A DNA stretch of 64,000 nucleotides from Prevotella sp. UBA2809 (GCA_002351725.1 DEHD01000025.1:64353-128352); one strand, 5' to 3'. Shown: positions 50,017-59,936, counted from the stretch's first letter. The notes: generated by a model from the letters alone, not told the origin. Numbers and translations: made by a program.

Positions 50017-51548
50017 TGGTTAAAAAAGTATATTCAAATAGAATATCAGAATACACCCATGAAAATGGAGGAAGAGTATTATTGCTCTTTCTCCTATTTT
50101 TGCTATCAATTTATCAATTTATTACTTCTGGTCTAAACTCGTTTGCAATAATTTGCGTATTACCATTTGTAATACTTTTTATCTACACAGCTTTCAAATT
50201 AAGGATGTTTTGCTTTTGGTCTCTTATAATAATTAACTATTTCATTCAGATGAAGGACATTACATTACCAATACCATTGTCTCTTCCAAATGAAATGCTT
50301 CAAATGACTTTATTAGCAATATCTATTATTGACATTCGTCAAACAACGAATTTTGAAAAAGCACTAAATGTTATGTTATTGGCCTTAATCATTTGGTGTG
50401 GTTTTTGCTTTTTGCAACTATTTAATGACACATGCAACTTAGGGATTAATTTTGGAGCATGGTATCAAGGAGCCAGACTATTGGCTTTTCAACTTCTTTA
50501 TACTTTTCTTGTTTTCTCATTATATGTTTCTTCCCCTGAAATTCTTAGTAAATATATAAAGCTATGGGCAATATTGGCGCTATTTTCATCATTCTGGGTT
50601 TGGAAACAACAAAATTTAGGCTTTACCGTAGCAGAAAACACATGGATACAAACCCGTGGAAGTTCCACGCACATATTAAATGCAGGCACCCTTATCCGAT
50701 ATTTTTCAACTTTCGGAGATGCAGCAAATTATGGCTGTAATGCTGCGGCAACAACTGTTGCATTTCTCCTATTCGGTATTACAACAAAAATCAAAAAAGA
50801 AAGATATTTCTATTTGAGCACAGCTCTAATAGTATTTTGGGGTATGTTTGCGTCAGGCACAAGAACTGCTATTTTTTGCATAGGCGCAGGCCTCGTTTTG
50901 TACATATTCCTTTCAAAATCAGCCAAAATTGCAATACCATTCACTATTGCTATAACATTCTTTGCTTTTATTTTAGTATTCACCTCAATAGGAAATGGAA
51001 ATCAGCAAATTCGAAGGATGCGTTCTGCATTTGACAAAAAAGATGCATCCGCGAATGTAAGAGAGATGAATAAAGAAGTCATCAGAAAATACATTAAAGA
51101 TGCTCCGTGGGGAATTGGATTGGGAATGGGTTGGGATAATGTTCCCGCAAATAGCAAATACTTTAAACTCGCTACGATTCCTCCAGACTCCGAATACGTT
51201 TTCATTTGGATAAGAACAGGTCCAATTGGTATGACAATGTTCATTATATGTACAACAATAATGATTTTTGGTGCATGTGCAACCATCCTTTTTAGGTTAA
51301 AAAACAAATCTTTAATGGGAATTGGTTCTGGCTTTACATGTGCATTTCTTTCAATCCAACTAGGAGGATATGCCAACCAAGTATTAATGCAGTATCCGAA
51401 TTGTTTAATCTTCTACGGAGGGCTAACGATAGTTTTTATACTCCCATATTTAGAACCTGCTTGGATTGAATACGAAAATAAGAAACTAATTGAGCAAGAA
51501 GAGAAAAAAAGAATAAAATTAGAAAAGAAACTTGCAAAACGAGTGTAA
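50016..51548 (+). CDS. O-antigen polymerase/ligase-like membrane protein (Wzy-type)
   Basis: A 510-residue protein with about eleven hydrophobic segments and a large loop (about 325-400) containing GIGLGMGWDNVP and PDSEYVFIWIRTGPIG, a layout typical of the O-antigen ligase/polymerase superfamily, where the loop faces the periplasm. In this locus, with a Wzx flippase and chain-length protein, polymerase is more likely than ligase. The C-terminal 30 residues are a charged Lys/Glu helix. Its ATG overlaps the previous stop by one base. Confidence 0.8.
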   Translation: MVKKVYSNRISEYTHENGGRVLLLFLLFLLSIYQFITSGLNSFAIICVLPFVILFIYTAFKLRMFCFWSLIIINYFIQMKDITLPIPLSLPNEMLQMTLLAISIIDIRQTTNFEKALNVMLLALIIWCGFCFLQLFNDTCNLGINFGAWYQGARLLAFQLLYTFLVFSLYVSSPEILSKYIKLWAILALFSSFWVWKQQNLGFTVAENTWIQTRGSSTHILNAGTLIRYFSTFGDAANYGCNAAATTVAFLLFGITTKIKKERYFYLSTALIVFWGMFASGTRTAIFCIGAGLVLYIFLSKSAKIAIPFTIAITFFAFILVFTSIGNGNQQIRRMRSAFDKKDASANVREMNKEVIRKYIKDAPWGIGLGMGWDNVPANSKYFKLATIPPDSEYVFIWIRTGPIGMTMFIICTTIMIFGACATILFRLKNKSLMGIGSGFTCAFLSIQLGGYANQVLMQYPNCLIFYGGLTIVFILPYLEPAWIEYENKKLIEQEEKKRIKLEKKLAKRV

Positions 51549-52470
51549 ATTATCAATCATCACCATCAATTACAACGGGTTAAAAGATACCTGTGAGTTA
51601 ATTGATTCTATCCCCTTCAACGAAAATATGGAGGTGATAGTGGTAGATAATGCCTCAAAGCAAGATGAAGCAAGTATTATTTCTGAACGTTTTCCTCTGG
51701 TAATAGTCATTCGTAGCAACCAAAACCTTGGCTTTGCCGGCGGCAACAATCTGGGAATAAAAGAAGCTAAAGGTAAGTATATTCTTCTAATCAATAACGA
51801 TACTTATTTCAAAGATTTCAATATAGATTCAATCATTAAAAGACTTGAATCATCAGATAAGATAGGCATAGTCTGTCCCAAACTTCGCTTTGCATGGGGA
51901 AATAATCCAATTCAATTTGCTGGTTATACCCCACTTACGAATATAACACTAAGAAACAACGCCATAGGCTTTGGAGAAGAAGATAATGGCCAATACGAGA
52001 CTGCCCACCCTACTCCTTATGCACATGGCGCAGCAATGCTAATTAAACGTGAAGCTATCGAAAAGGTAGGTTTGATGCCTGAGTGTTTCTTCTTATATTA
52101 CGAAGAGATCGACTGGTCTATAATGTTTACCCGTTCTGGTTATCAAATATGGTATGATCCAAGTTGCACTGTCTATCACAAAGAAAGCCAGGCAACTGGC
52201 CAAAACAGCCCCCTCCGCACCTACTACATTACTCGTAATAGACTCCTTCTCGTAAAACGCAACTATAAAGGTATCAACAAATACCTATCATATATATACT
52301 TGATTGGCCTCGTTGCCCCTCGTGACGTATTAAAATATACCATCCAAGGCAGATTTGACCTAGTCAAAGCCGTCCTTATAGGAATATGGGATTTTAAAAA
52401 CTCAAAATTTTTCGCTCGAGCTTGCTCGCTTGCTACCAACGGGACGCAAGAATTTTCAATTTTCAATTAA
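51532..52470 (+). CDS. Family 2 glycosyltransferase
   Basis: A 312-residue GT-A enzyme: LSIITINYNG at the N-terminus, VVDNAS near residue 37, the metal-binding INNDTYF (DxD-like NND) near residue 90, and EEIDWSIMF near 190. Such rhamnosyl- or other transferases add one sugar to the lipid-linked unit. No ATG is available near the start; TTG at 51532, inside the end of the polymerase gene, is the only reasonable initiator. The last residues (EFSIFN) come from a heptamer repeat. Confidence 0.85.
   Translation: MQNECKLSIITINYNGLKDTCELIDSIPFNENMEVIVVDNASKQDEASIISERFPLVIVIRSNQNLGFAGGNNLGIKEAKGKYILLINNDTYFKDFNIDSIIKRLESSDKIGIVCPKLRFAWGNNPIQFAGYTPLTNITLRNNAIGFGEEDNGQYETAHPTPYAHGAAMLIKREAIEKVGLMPECFFLYYEEIDWSIMFTRSGYQIWYDPSCTVYHKESQATGQNSPLRTYYITRNRLLLVKRNYKGINKYLSYIYLIGLVAPRDVLKYTIQGRFDLVKAVLIGIWDFKNSKFFARACSLATNGTQEFSIFN
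52451..52468. repeat. Heptamer repeat at the end of the GT2 gene
   Basis: AATTTTC at 52451 and 52458 and a partial AATT at 52465. It encodes the last codons of the upstream glycosyltransferase and ends 7 bases before the next ATG. Confidence 0.7.
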
Positions 52471-52475
52471 AAGAC

Positions 52476-53627
52476 ATGGATCTCTGGATTATACTATATA
52501 TTATCGATTGGTTTCTGTTCGTCTTAGTTGGCGGAACAGTTCTCTACCTTGGCGTTTTTTCAATTGCATCTTTATTTAGTAGAGAAAGTGTCTTATCAAC
52601 AGCAAAGACACAAAACCGTTTTGCTATTATCATTCCTTCTCACAAACAAGATAATGTAATTGAGCAAACTGTTGTATCTATTCTTAGTCAAGATTACCCA
52701 CAACGAATGTTCGATGTTGTTGTTGTTTCCGACCATCAGTCAGAAATTACAAACATGCGTTTGGCCCAATACCCAATCACACTTCTTACCCCGGACTTTG
52801 CAGAAAGTACAAAAGCAAAGGCTTTACAATATGCCATTCTAAAATTACCTGAGTTCAAAATCTACGATATCGCTCTTGTATTAGATGCAGATAACATTGT
52901 AGAACAAGACTTTCTTACTAAAGTAAATGATGCTTTTGAAACCGCAGCGACTAAAGCCATTCAATTGCATCGCATATCCCGAAATAGAGACACTGCTGCA
53001 GCCCGTATGGGCTCTATTTTCGAGGAAATTAATAATGCCATATTCCGTAAAGGCCATATCAATCTCGGTATATCTGCGGCTTTAGCTGGTTCAGGAACTG
53101 CATATGATTTTTCATGGTTCAAGAAAAATGTCATGAAAGCAAAAACTGCAGGAGAAGATAAAGAGCTAGAAGCCCTTTTGCTAAAGCAAGGTTACTTTAT
53201 TGACTATTTCGACAATATCCTCCTATATGGTGAAAAGAAAAGAACAACGACTAAGATGAACGAACAACACAGTCGTTGGACCTTACAACAGATTCAAAAT
53301 TTGATTAAGAACATAAAATATTTACCTGGAGCAATCTTTAGGAAGCAATACGATTGGGCCGACAAACTGATTCAATGGATGTTGATTCCACGTACCAGTA
53401 TGGTTGGTATTTTAATGGTAATGAGTATTGTTCTCCCATTCATATACATGACCATGGTCATCAAATGGTGGATTCTCAGTTCATTAGCCCTATTCTTCTT
53501 CGCATTAGCTACACCGGATTACCTCGTAGATGAAATGTGGGATCGCACTTTCTTACGTTCTCCATTTGTTACCCTATGGGGAATCATCAGTACAAAAATT
53601 ATTCACAGAAAGAAAGATAACAACTAA
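52476..53627 (+). CDS. Membrane-bound family 2 glycosyltransferase (first of a tandem pair)
   Basis: A 383-residue protein with an N-terminal membrane segment (about 4-28), a GT-A domain with FAIIIPSHKQD, LVLDADNIVEQD (DxD) near residue 145 and a GSGTAYDF/GEDKELEALLL segment near 220, a QHSRWTLQQIQ motif (Q/RxxRW type) near 270, and two C-terminal membrane segments. The Q/RxxRW motif is typical of processive polysaccharide synthases and related transferases. Closely similar in layout to the next gene. Confidence 0.85.
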   Translation: MDLWIILYIIDWFLFVLVGGTVLYLGVFSIASLFSRESVLSTAKTQNRFAIIIPSHKQDNVIEQTVVSILSQDYPQRMFDVVVVSDHQSEITNMRLAQYPITLLTPDFAESTKAKALQYAILKLPEFKIYDIALVLDADNIVEQDFLTKVNDAFETAATKAIQLHRISRNRDTAAARMGSIFEEINNAIFRKGHINLGISAALAGSGTAYDFSWFKKNVMKAKTAGEDKELEALLLKQGYFIDYFDNILLYGEKKRTTTKMNEQHSRWTLQQIQNLIKNIKYLPGAIFRKQYDWADKLIQWMLIPRTSMVGILMVMSIVLPFIYMTMVIKWWILSSLALFFFALATPDYLVDEMWDRTFLRSPFVTLWGIISTKIIHRKKDNN

Positions 53628-53643
53628 TATATTCAACACAATT

Positions 53644-54816
53644 ATGATTTGGCAGATATTGCATATTATCGACATTACCCTTTGGATACTAATTATAGGC
53701 TCAGTAGCTTATGTAGTCTTTTTTGCGGTTATTTCTTTGTTTTATGAGAAAGAGGACCGTGTAGCTATACATGCTGCAGCATTAACTAACAGAATGACAA
53801 AGTTTCTCATTCTTTATCCTGCATACAATGAGGATAGGGTTATAATCAATGCCGTAGAGCATTTCTTGGAACAAGACTATCCTGCGGACATGTATACAGT
53901 GGCCGTCATTTCAGACCACATGAAGTCAGAGACTAATGATTATCTTAGAACCCTTCCAATCACACTGCTTACCCCTACTTTTGAAAAGAGTTCGAAAGCT
54001 AAAGCTATGCAATATGCGATCAGCGAGATACAGGAATCATTCGACAATGTAGTAGTACTCGATGCTGACAATGTTGTACGTCCAGAATTCCTCTCGCAAC
54101 TGAATATTCTCTGTTCTGTCTACGACGCCATCCAGTGCCACCGTTGCGCTAAAAATGCTAACAACGATGTCGCCGTATTAGATGGTGCCAGCGAAGAAAT
54201 TAATAATACATTATTCCGAAAAGCCCATAACCGCCTTGGATTGTCTTCTGCTCTAATAGGCTCAGGTATGTGTTTCGATTATGAACTCTTCAAGAAGAAT
54301 GTATTCCAGCTATCCACTGCAGGCGAGGACCGTGAGATGGAAGCTCTCCTACTCCATCAGGAAGTTTTCATCAAATATGCTCCAGATATTCATGTATTCG
54401 ACGAAAAAGTCAGTAACCAGGACAACTTCCAGAAACAACGCATGCGCTGGATGACTGCTCAGGTACAAAGCCTTATGAGTAATCTGCCTAAAATTCCAGG
54501 AGCACTTGTTCATGGTAAGATTAACTTCGTCGACAAAACCATTCAGCAGGCATTAATTCCTAGATCGATACTAATAGTATTATTAACAGCTATTTCGATA
54601 TTCATGGCAATAGTCATGCCCGTATGGAGCGAAAAATGGTTGATTACACTAGCCGTTCTAGGTCTGTCACTATTCGTAGCTATCCCTAAAGAAATCCGCT
54701 TTCGATCATTCTCCAAAGTTCTTGCAATCCCAGGTCTTGTTCTCCGCATGCTAAAGAACATCCTACACATGGATAGAAAGAATACGGATTTCATTCATAC
54801 CGAACATAATACATAA
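53644..54816 (+). CDS. Membrane-bound family 2 glycosyltransferase (second of a tandem pair)
   Basis: A 390-residue paralogue of the preceding protein: N-terminal membrane segment, TKFLILYPAYNEDRV, VVLDADNVVRPE (DxD), GSGMCFDYELF and AGEDREMEALLL, KQRMRWMTAQVQ (RxxRW) and C-terminal membrane segments. Several blocks are shared word for word with its neighbour (for example SSKAKAMQYAI versus STKAKALQYAI, and LFRKAHNRLGLSSALIGSG versus IFRKGHINLGISAALAGSG). The pair probably arose by duplication and then took different donor or acceptor sugars. ATG 53644 fits the paralogue start. Confidence 0.87.
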   Translation: MIWQILHIIDITLWILIIGSVAYVVFFAVISLFYEKEDRVAIHAAALTNRMTKFLILYPAYNEDRVIINAVEHFLEQDYPADMYTVAVISDHMKSETNDYLRTLPITLLTPTFEKSSKAKAMQYAISEIQESFDNVVVLDADNVVRPEFLSQLNILCSVYDAIQCHRCAKNANNDVAVLDGASEEINNTLFRKAHNRLGLSSALIGSGMCFDYELFKKNVFQLSTAGEDREMEALLLHQEVFIKYAPDIHVFDEKVSNQDNFQKQRMRWMTAQVQSLMSNLPKIPGALVHGKINFVDKTIQQALIPRSILIVLLTAISIFMAIVMPVWSEKWLITLAVLGLSLFVAIPKEIRFRSFSKVLAIPGLVLRMLKNILHMDRKNTDFIHTEHNT

Positions 54817-54821
54817 AAACA

Positions 54822-56357
54822 ATGAGTGAGAGAATACGTAAAAGCGTTATTAATGCGGAGGTAAACTTATTATTTTACTTCCTCTCACTCTTTTTAGCCT
54901 TCTTTTCCCGAAAAATATTCCTGAATAATCTTGGTGCAGATTTCATTGGTCTTACGGGGACACTTAACAACATCTTAGGATATCTAAATTTATCAGAATT
55001 GGGAATTTCCGCATGTATTGGCTACTTCCTATTCAAACCTATTCAAACAAGAAACCACAAAGAGATACAAGAAATATTATCTCTATTAGGATATCTCTAT
55101 AATAAAATCGGGGTTATTATTCTGTTAGGTGCATTCGCAATAAGTCTCTTTTTCCCATTAATATTTAATAATACAGAATTAGGACTACGCATAATATATT
55201 TCACATTTTATTCTTTCTTAGGTTCTTCTCTTATTGGCTATTTTATTAATTACCGTCAAATACTACTTAGTGCTGATCAGAAGAACTATTTGGTAGCGAT
55301 CTATTATCAATCAGCCAACTTGTTCAAATTAGTTATTCAAATTTATTTAGCATATAATTTCAAAAATCTATATCTATGGGTTGCTGTTGAATTTATATTT
55401 GGCATCATTGGTTGTCTATTTCTCAATTGGAAAATAAATCAAGAATATCCATGGTTACACGTTGATAAAAAAAGAGGAAAACTTCTTCTCAAGCAGTATC
55501 CGGAAATAATAGCCAAGACTAAACAGGTTTTTATCCACAAAATTAAAGATTTTGTATTAGTTAAAAGTGACGAACTTTTTATCTTTTTATTTGTTTCTTT
55601 GAAAATGGTTGCATTTTATGGCAATTATATGATAATCATCTCAAAACTCATATCACTTTTTTCTGCTATAACAGGTAGCGTTGGTGCAAGTATTGGAAAC
55701 CTCGTAGCAGAAGGAAACAAGCAGAATATGATCAAAGTATTTTGGGAATATACAACAATACAACATACAATTGCAGCAACATTAGCCTTTTCTCTATACG
55801 CATTTCTTGAGCCCTTTATTTCTCATTGGCTCGGAGCAGAATATATTATGGACAATCGCATACTCATTCTATTAGTGCTATATATATATATCACCAACTC
55901 GCGCAATTCTGTAGACGCTTTTAATTATGCACACGGTTTATATGCAGATGTATGGTCAGCTTGGGCAGAATTGGTTATAAATGTTGTAATAACAATTATT
56001 TGTGGACTGAAATGGGGCGTTATAGGCATACTAGTAGGAAAGATTGCAAGCCTTATTCCTATCATAGTCATTTGGAAACCATATTATCTGTTCACATCAG
56101 GATTCCATGAGAGTATTAGTATCTATTGGAAATATGTATTGCGAAATTACGCCATATCTGCCTTTGCAATTTTATCCTCACTCTTCATTATAAAGTTTAT
56201 CCCGTTCAGTCCATATGATAGTATTTGGAACTGGTTTGCATATTGTACCATAGGGATGATTACGTTTCTTTCTCTTGATTTATCTGCAACCTTGGTATTT
56301 GCTAAAGGTGCAAGGGATAGTATTAATCGCTTCAAAGTAATCAAAAATATAAAATGA
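54822..56357 (+). CDS. Wzx-type oligosaccharide flippase
   Basis: A 511-residue protein with about 12-14 membrane segments and the polysaccharide-transporter (MATE/MOP-like) start VNLLFYFLSLFLAFFSRKIFLNNLGADFIGLTG... pattern. It moves undecaprenyl-linked repeat units across the inner membrane in Wzx/Wzy-dependent assembly. It starts 5 bases after the tandem glycosyltransferase and overlaps the next gene by 4 bases (ATGA). A/T-rich, like the genes around it, compared with the housekeeping genes to the left. Confidence 0.88.
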   Translation: MSERIRKSVINAEVNLLFYFLSLFLAFFSRKIFLNNLGADFIGLTGTLNNILGYLNLSELGISACIGYFLFKPIQTRNHKEIQEILSLLGYLYNKIGVIILLGAFAISLFFPLIFNNTELGLRIIYFTFYSFLGSSLIGYFINYRQILLSADQKNYLVAIYYQSANLFKLVIQIYLAYNFKNLYLWVAVEFIFGIIGCLFLNWKINQEYPWLHVDKKRGKLLLKQYPEIIAKTKQVFIHKIKDFVLVKSDELFIFLFVSLKMVAFYGNYMIIISKLISLFSAITGSVGASIGNLVAEGNKQNMIKVFWEYTTIQHTIAATLAFSLYAFLEPFISHWLGAEYIMDNRILILLVLYIYITNSRNSVDAFNYAHGLYADVWSAWAELVINVVITIICGLKWGVIGILVGKIASLIPIIVIWKPYYLFTSGFHESISIYWKYVLRNYAISAFAILSSLFIIKFIPFSPYDSIWNWFAYCTIGMITFLSLDLSATLVFAKGARDSINRFKVIKNIK

Positions 56358-57151
56358 AATACTCTATTATAACTGTCAATTATAACAACAAGAATGGTTT
56401 ACAAGAAACTATCGAAAGCGTTATACATCAGACATATCGCGACTTTGAATATATAGTTATAGATGGTGGGTCTACTGATGGTAGTATAGATGTTTTAGAG
56501 AAATATAGCGACCAGATTACATACTGGATTTCAGAAAAAGATAACGGTATATATAGTGGTATGAACAAAGGTATTGCAGCTTCCACTGGGGAGTATTTGA
56601 ATTTTATGAATTCTGGTGATTGCTATTATAACAATCAAGTATTGGAGCATCTTACTCAACATCTTGACAAAGATATTATTGTAGGCAGGGACTATCACTA
56701 TAATGCCAAAACGGGACAGGGATTTGCAACGATTCTTCCCAAACGCATTTCTATGCTTACATTCTATATACAAACTTTACCACACCAAAGTACCTTTTTC
56801 AGAAAGGAATTATTTAAAGATTGCCTATATGATGAAAATCTAAGAATTGTTTCAGACATAAAATTTTACATTCAAAAAATATGTATAGAAGATTGCTCAC
56901 TCCAACTGATTGATGATATAATATGCCGACGTGAACCAGACGGCATTAGTAATGCTCGTAGTAGTTGTCGTATCACAGAGCATCAGAATGTAATAAAACA
57001 AGTTCTACCAGTTGGAGCTATCAAGGATTATCAAACACTAGCACTGCTTGACATAACTACACTCTATCGTCTTCTATCCATTATTGAAAATCACAAAAGT
57101 AGAAGATGGCTAACATATTTCATCAAGATAATGAATAGATTTATAAAATAG
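56354..57151 (+). CDS. Family 2 glycosyltransferase
   Basis: A 265-residue enzyme beginning KYSIITVNYNNKNGL, with IDGGSTDGSID near residue 36, WISEKDNGIYSGMNKG near 58-74 and FMNSGDCYYN (DxD-equivalent SGD) near 90. This layout matches the WcaA-like family 2 subgroup common in capsule loci. Soluble or peripherally bound, no membrane helix. Translationally coupled to wzx. Confidence 0.9.
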   Translation: MKYSIITVNYNNKNGLQETIESVIHQTYRDFEYIVIDGGSTDGSIDVLEKYSDQITYWISEKDNGIYSGMNKGIAASTGEYLNFMNSGDCYYNNQVLEHLTQHLDKDIIVGRDYHYNAKTGQGFATILPKRISMLTFYIQTLPHQSTFFRKELFKDCLYDENLRIVSDIKFYIQKICIEDCSLQLIDDIICRREPDGISNARSSCRITEHQNVIKQVLPVGAIKDYQTLALLDITTLYRLLSIIENHKSRRWLTYFIKIMNRFIK

Positions 57152-57155
57152 GCCT

Positions 57156-58082
57156 ATGAAAACAATCGTAATTATTTTTCCATATTTCGGCAAACTGCCC
57201 GTTCAGTATAATATGTGGCGTGAATCTGCTCTTCGCAATCCTTCTGTGGACTTCATGTTTTTTACAGATGCAAACGTAGAGCCGGCCAAAAACATCATCG
57301 TACATAAGATGAAGTTCGATGTTTTTCGCCAATACATCCAGGATGTTATAGAATTCCCAATTGTACTAGATCGACCTTATATTCTTTGTGATTTCAAGCC
57401 CGTATATGGACAAGCACTTCAGCAATACATAAGAAATTACGATTTCTGGGGCTACGGCGACCTTGATGTAGTATATGGGGACTTTCGAGCATTCTTTACA
57501 GAAGAAGTACTGTCTCGTTATAAGTTCTTCCTTGGCTATGGCCATCTGACACTCTATCATAACGACGATGATACAAATAACTACTATAAAGTAGTTATAC
57601 CAGGCTACCAAGACTATCGAGAAGCTCTGAGTATTCATGAACAAACTTTCTTTGATGAATATGATCACAAGGGCAATGCAGACAAATGGAAGGACTGCCG
57701 TACACAAGATTGTTTTCTTGATTGGCAGTTCGACAACGTCACTCCTCCCAAACAATCATACCATATGATTAGCCTCACTCGTGGTTGGAAACAAGTTATT
57801 TTTGAACATGAAGGTAGTAAACTCTATATGCTTCGCTTCAATAATGGGGCAATCGAAAGAAAAGAATCACTCTATGCACACTTCCAACACCGGCCTTTTA
57901 TGAAAGACACGGTGAAAGACTATGACCACTTCTTGATTACTCCGGGATCGATAATCGACTTTCCCCGACACTTCATAAAGCTCAAGTTGAAATACTATAG
58001 CCGTAAGCGTAACCTGATGACGAAGTACTACCAATGGAAAGACCGGATCCTGTGGAAGATCGGAAAAGGCAATATACGATAA
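57156..58082 (+). CDS. DUF6625 family protein, probable glycosyltransferase
   Basis: A 308-residue protein beginning KTIVIIFPYFGKLPVQYNMW, typical of DUF6625. YDFWGYGDLDVVYGD near residue 105 carries a DxD motif with glycosyltransferase character, and FPIVLDRPYILCDFKPVYG precedes it. The family is found in polysaccharide loci and is presumed, but not shown, to transfer a sugar. It starts 4 bases after the previous gene. Confidence 0.72.
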   Translation: MKTIVIIFPYFGKLPVQYNMWRESALRNPSVDFMFFTDANVEPAKNIIVHKMKFDVFRQYIQDVIEFPIVLDRPYILCDFKPVYGQALQQYIRNYDFWGYGDLDVVYGDFRAFFTEEVLSRYKFFLGYGHLTLYHNDDDTNNYYKVVIPGYQDYREALSIHEQTFFDEYDHKGNADKWKDCRTQDCFLDWQFDNVTPPKQSYHMISLTRGWKQVIFEHEGSKLYMLRFNNGAIERKESLYAHFQHRPFMKDTVKDYDHFLITPGSIIDFPRHFIKLKLKYYSRKRNLMTKYYQWKDRILWKIGKGNIR

Positions 58083-58096
58083 AGCAAAAGAGAAAT

Positions 58097-59065
58097 ATGA
58101 AGATACCATTTAAGATTAAGGACATATCAACCTATCGGTCAGAACTGATGGGGATGGCTATTGTGTGGATTATGATGCTGCACTTTACTTTCACCCAAAT
58201 CAAAGCTTTAGGATTTGTGTCACAATATGGTTTTGCCGGTGTAGAGATATTCTTATTGGTATCCGGATTCGGAATATTCTTTTCTCTTGAAAAAGATTCC
58301 AACATTCTGACTTTTTATAGGAGAAGACTGTTACGCATCTTTCCAACCTATTACCTATTGGGAATACCTGCTAGCATAATTCTATTTCACGATAACATCC
58401 TTATATATCTTTACCGCTATTCAACTGTCGGATTCTGGACAAACGATTTATACTGGGAATGGTATGTCCCTTCTATCGTTGTGCTCTACTTATTAGCCCC
58501 CTTACTAAAATGTCTAATTGATAAGGGAAAACTACTACTGACAGCCTGCTTAGCCATAACAATTTTTGGGGTATCATACTTCATTGTATCAAAGGAAATT
58601 GTTAGTCCTAAGGAGCCCCACTTTTTCTTGTTATACCGTATTCCTTCATTTATGTTAGGAATGGTGTGCGCCTATTGGATGAAACAGAACACCAATATAA
58701 AATACTTCATAATAATACTGTTGGTGGGCATTCCATGCTTCGCTCTGCTTTTTCCTCACCATCATCAGGTTTACAACTACAAATACTTATCACTAGTATT
58801 TCTACTCCCACTGTTCATTATATGCTTAACCGGACTAGCAAAATTTGTCCGATTTCTATGTCCCATCCTTGCCGTCATCGGAAATGCAAGTTTTGAAATA
58901 TATTTGATACAGGCAATTTTCTTTCACGCCATTGTCACTGGACTGCTTGTCATCGAACCAGATTGGCACGATGGCTTCACAATTCTATTAATTATCATTT
59001 CGTCACTACTCGGCATCCTCATTCATTGGCTTATTGACAAAAGCGGAATTCTCCGACTGATCTAG
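58097..59065 (+). CDS. Family 3 acyltransferase (O-acetyltransferase)
   Basis: A 322-residue membrane protein with about ten hydrophobic segments. The first part has RSELMGMAIVWIMMLHFTF, matching the acyltransferase-3 start (conserved RxxD/xxH region, with His near residue 33), and RRLLRIFPTYYLLG follows as the R-x10-type cytoplasmic loop. It would acetylate or otherwise acylate the glycan. ATG 58097 is used; the upstream alternative lies in the previous gene. The last 60 bases overlap the convergent SGNH gene. Confidence 0.85.
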   Translation: MKIPFKIKDISTYRSELMGMAIVWIMMLHFTFTQIKALGFVSQYGFAGVEIFLLVSGFGIFFSLEKDSNILTFYRRRLLRIFPTYYLLGIPASIILFHDNILIYLYRYSTVGFWTNDLYWEWYVPSIVVLYLLAPLLKCLIDKGKLLLTACLAITIFGVSYFIVSKEIVSPKEPHFFLLYRIPSFMLGMVCAYWMKQNTNIKYFIIILLVGIPCFALLFPHHHQVYNYKYLSLVFLLPLFIICLTGLAKFVRFLCPILAVIGNASFEIYLIQAIFFHAIVTGLLVIEPDWHDGFTILLIIISSLLGILIHWLIDKSGILRLI

Positions 59066-59854
59066 GTCACAAACAATAGCCTTTGCAATACACACATCAA
59101 GTCTTTCATAGCCTTGAAGATTTAAGTGTACTCTGTCTGTCATGAATAAATTCTGACCAATACGTTCTCCATTTTCACTCCAACTAGTCATCGGAACATA
59201 AACAACACTATCCATCATACCTTCTTTAATAAGCATCGTTTTCAAAGCATCACGATACTCTCGGAAACAATACATCTTACAACCGGTCATTTTAGATCTC
59301 AGATAATCTATAAGTAGATCCTTCAGAGGTTTTTCGCCATAAATATTCCATAAATCCACATCTGGTATTTCTATAATGACGGGACATATTTCATTTGCCA
59401 AGAGAAATTCTATTATCATTCGATAGTGAGCACAAAACTGCTTCGTTCCAAGATTTGCAGCAGCATCATTTATTCCAGCAAACACTACACAATAATCGGC
59501 TCCGGCAAGAAACAGCGGTTTGGTACCATAATCATCCGTTTTGAACATTGTTTGGTAAATACCACCACTCTTCTCTCCCCCCTTGCCCATAGAAATAACC
59601 GAAACTGGACGTAGATAATCCTTCTTTATCTCAGAACATAGGAATGAGTCCAAATGCATCTCGGAATGAATACCAGCCCAACTGTCTCCAATCATTAAAA
59701 TTCTAAGAGTATCATCATTACATTTTCTTATAGAATAAATAGATTCTTGCTTACATATTGACCACAAATGTCTCCAACGAACATAATAATAACAACATGC
59801 AGAACTTATCAGAAACAAGCATACAATAAAAAAAACGAAAGTCTTACGAACCAT
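59006..59854 (-). CDS. SGNH/GDSL hydrolase, membrane-anchored
   Basis: A 282-residue protein with an N-terminal membrane anchor (about 6-24), then block I MIGDSWAG with the catalytic Ser near residue 57, VVFAGINDAA (block III Asn) near 125 and MTDRVHLNLQGYE (block V Asp-His) near 255. SGNH enzymes act as esterases or O-acetyltransferases on glycans. Located against the acyltransferase, it may edit or complete glycan O-acetylation. It is the only gene on this strand between 45.1 and 61.4 kb. Confidence 0.82.
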   Translation of the reverse strand: MVRKTFVFFIVCLFLISSACCYYYVRWRHLWSICKQESIYSIRKCNDDTLRILMIGDSWAGIHSEMHLDSFLCSEIKKDYLRPVSVISMGKGGEKSGGIYQTMFKTDDYGTKPLFLAGADYCVVFAGINDAAANLGTKQFCAHYRMIIEFLLANEICPVIIEIPDVDLWNIYGEKPLKDLLIDYLRSKMTGCKMYCFREYRDALKTMLIKEGMMDSVVYVPMTSWSENGERIGQNLFMTDRVHLNLQGYERLDVCIAKAIVCDLDQSENSAFVNKPMNEDAE

Positions 59855-59936
59855 AGGCAATTCGGCTTAAGATAATATTCTTATGTATTAAAACAGATAC
59901 TATACAACCTCACAACATTGGCAACAAAATATCCAT

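Noticed and set aside
52422..52475. Longer start for the tandem glycosyltransferase
   Set aside because: The extension (ACYQRDARIFNFQLKD) is read through the heptamer repeat and the end of the previous gene; the paralogue begins at a position equivalent to ATG 52476.
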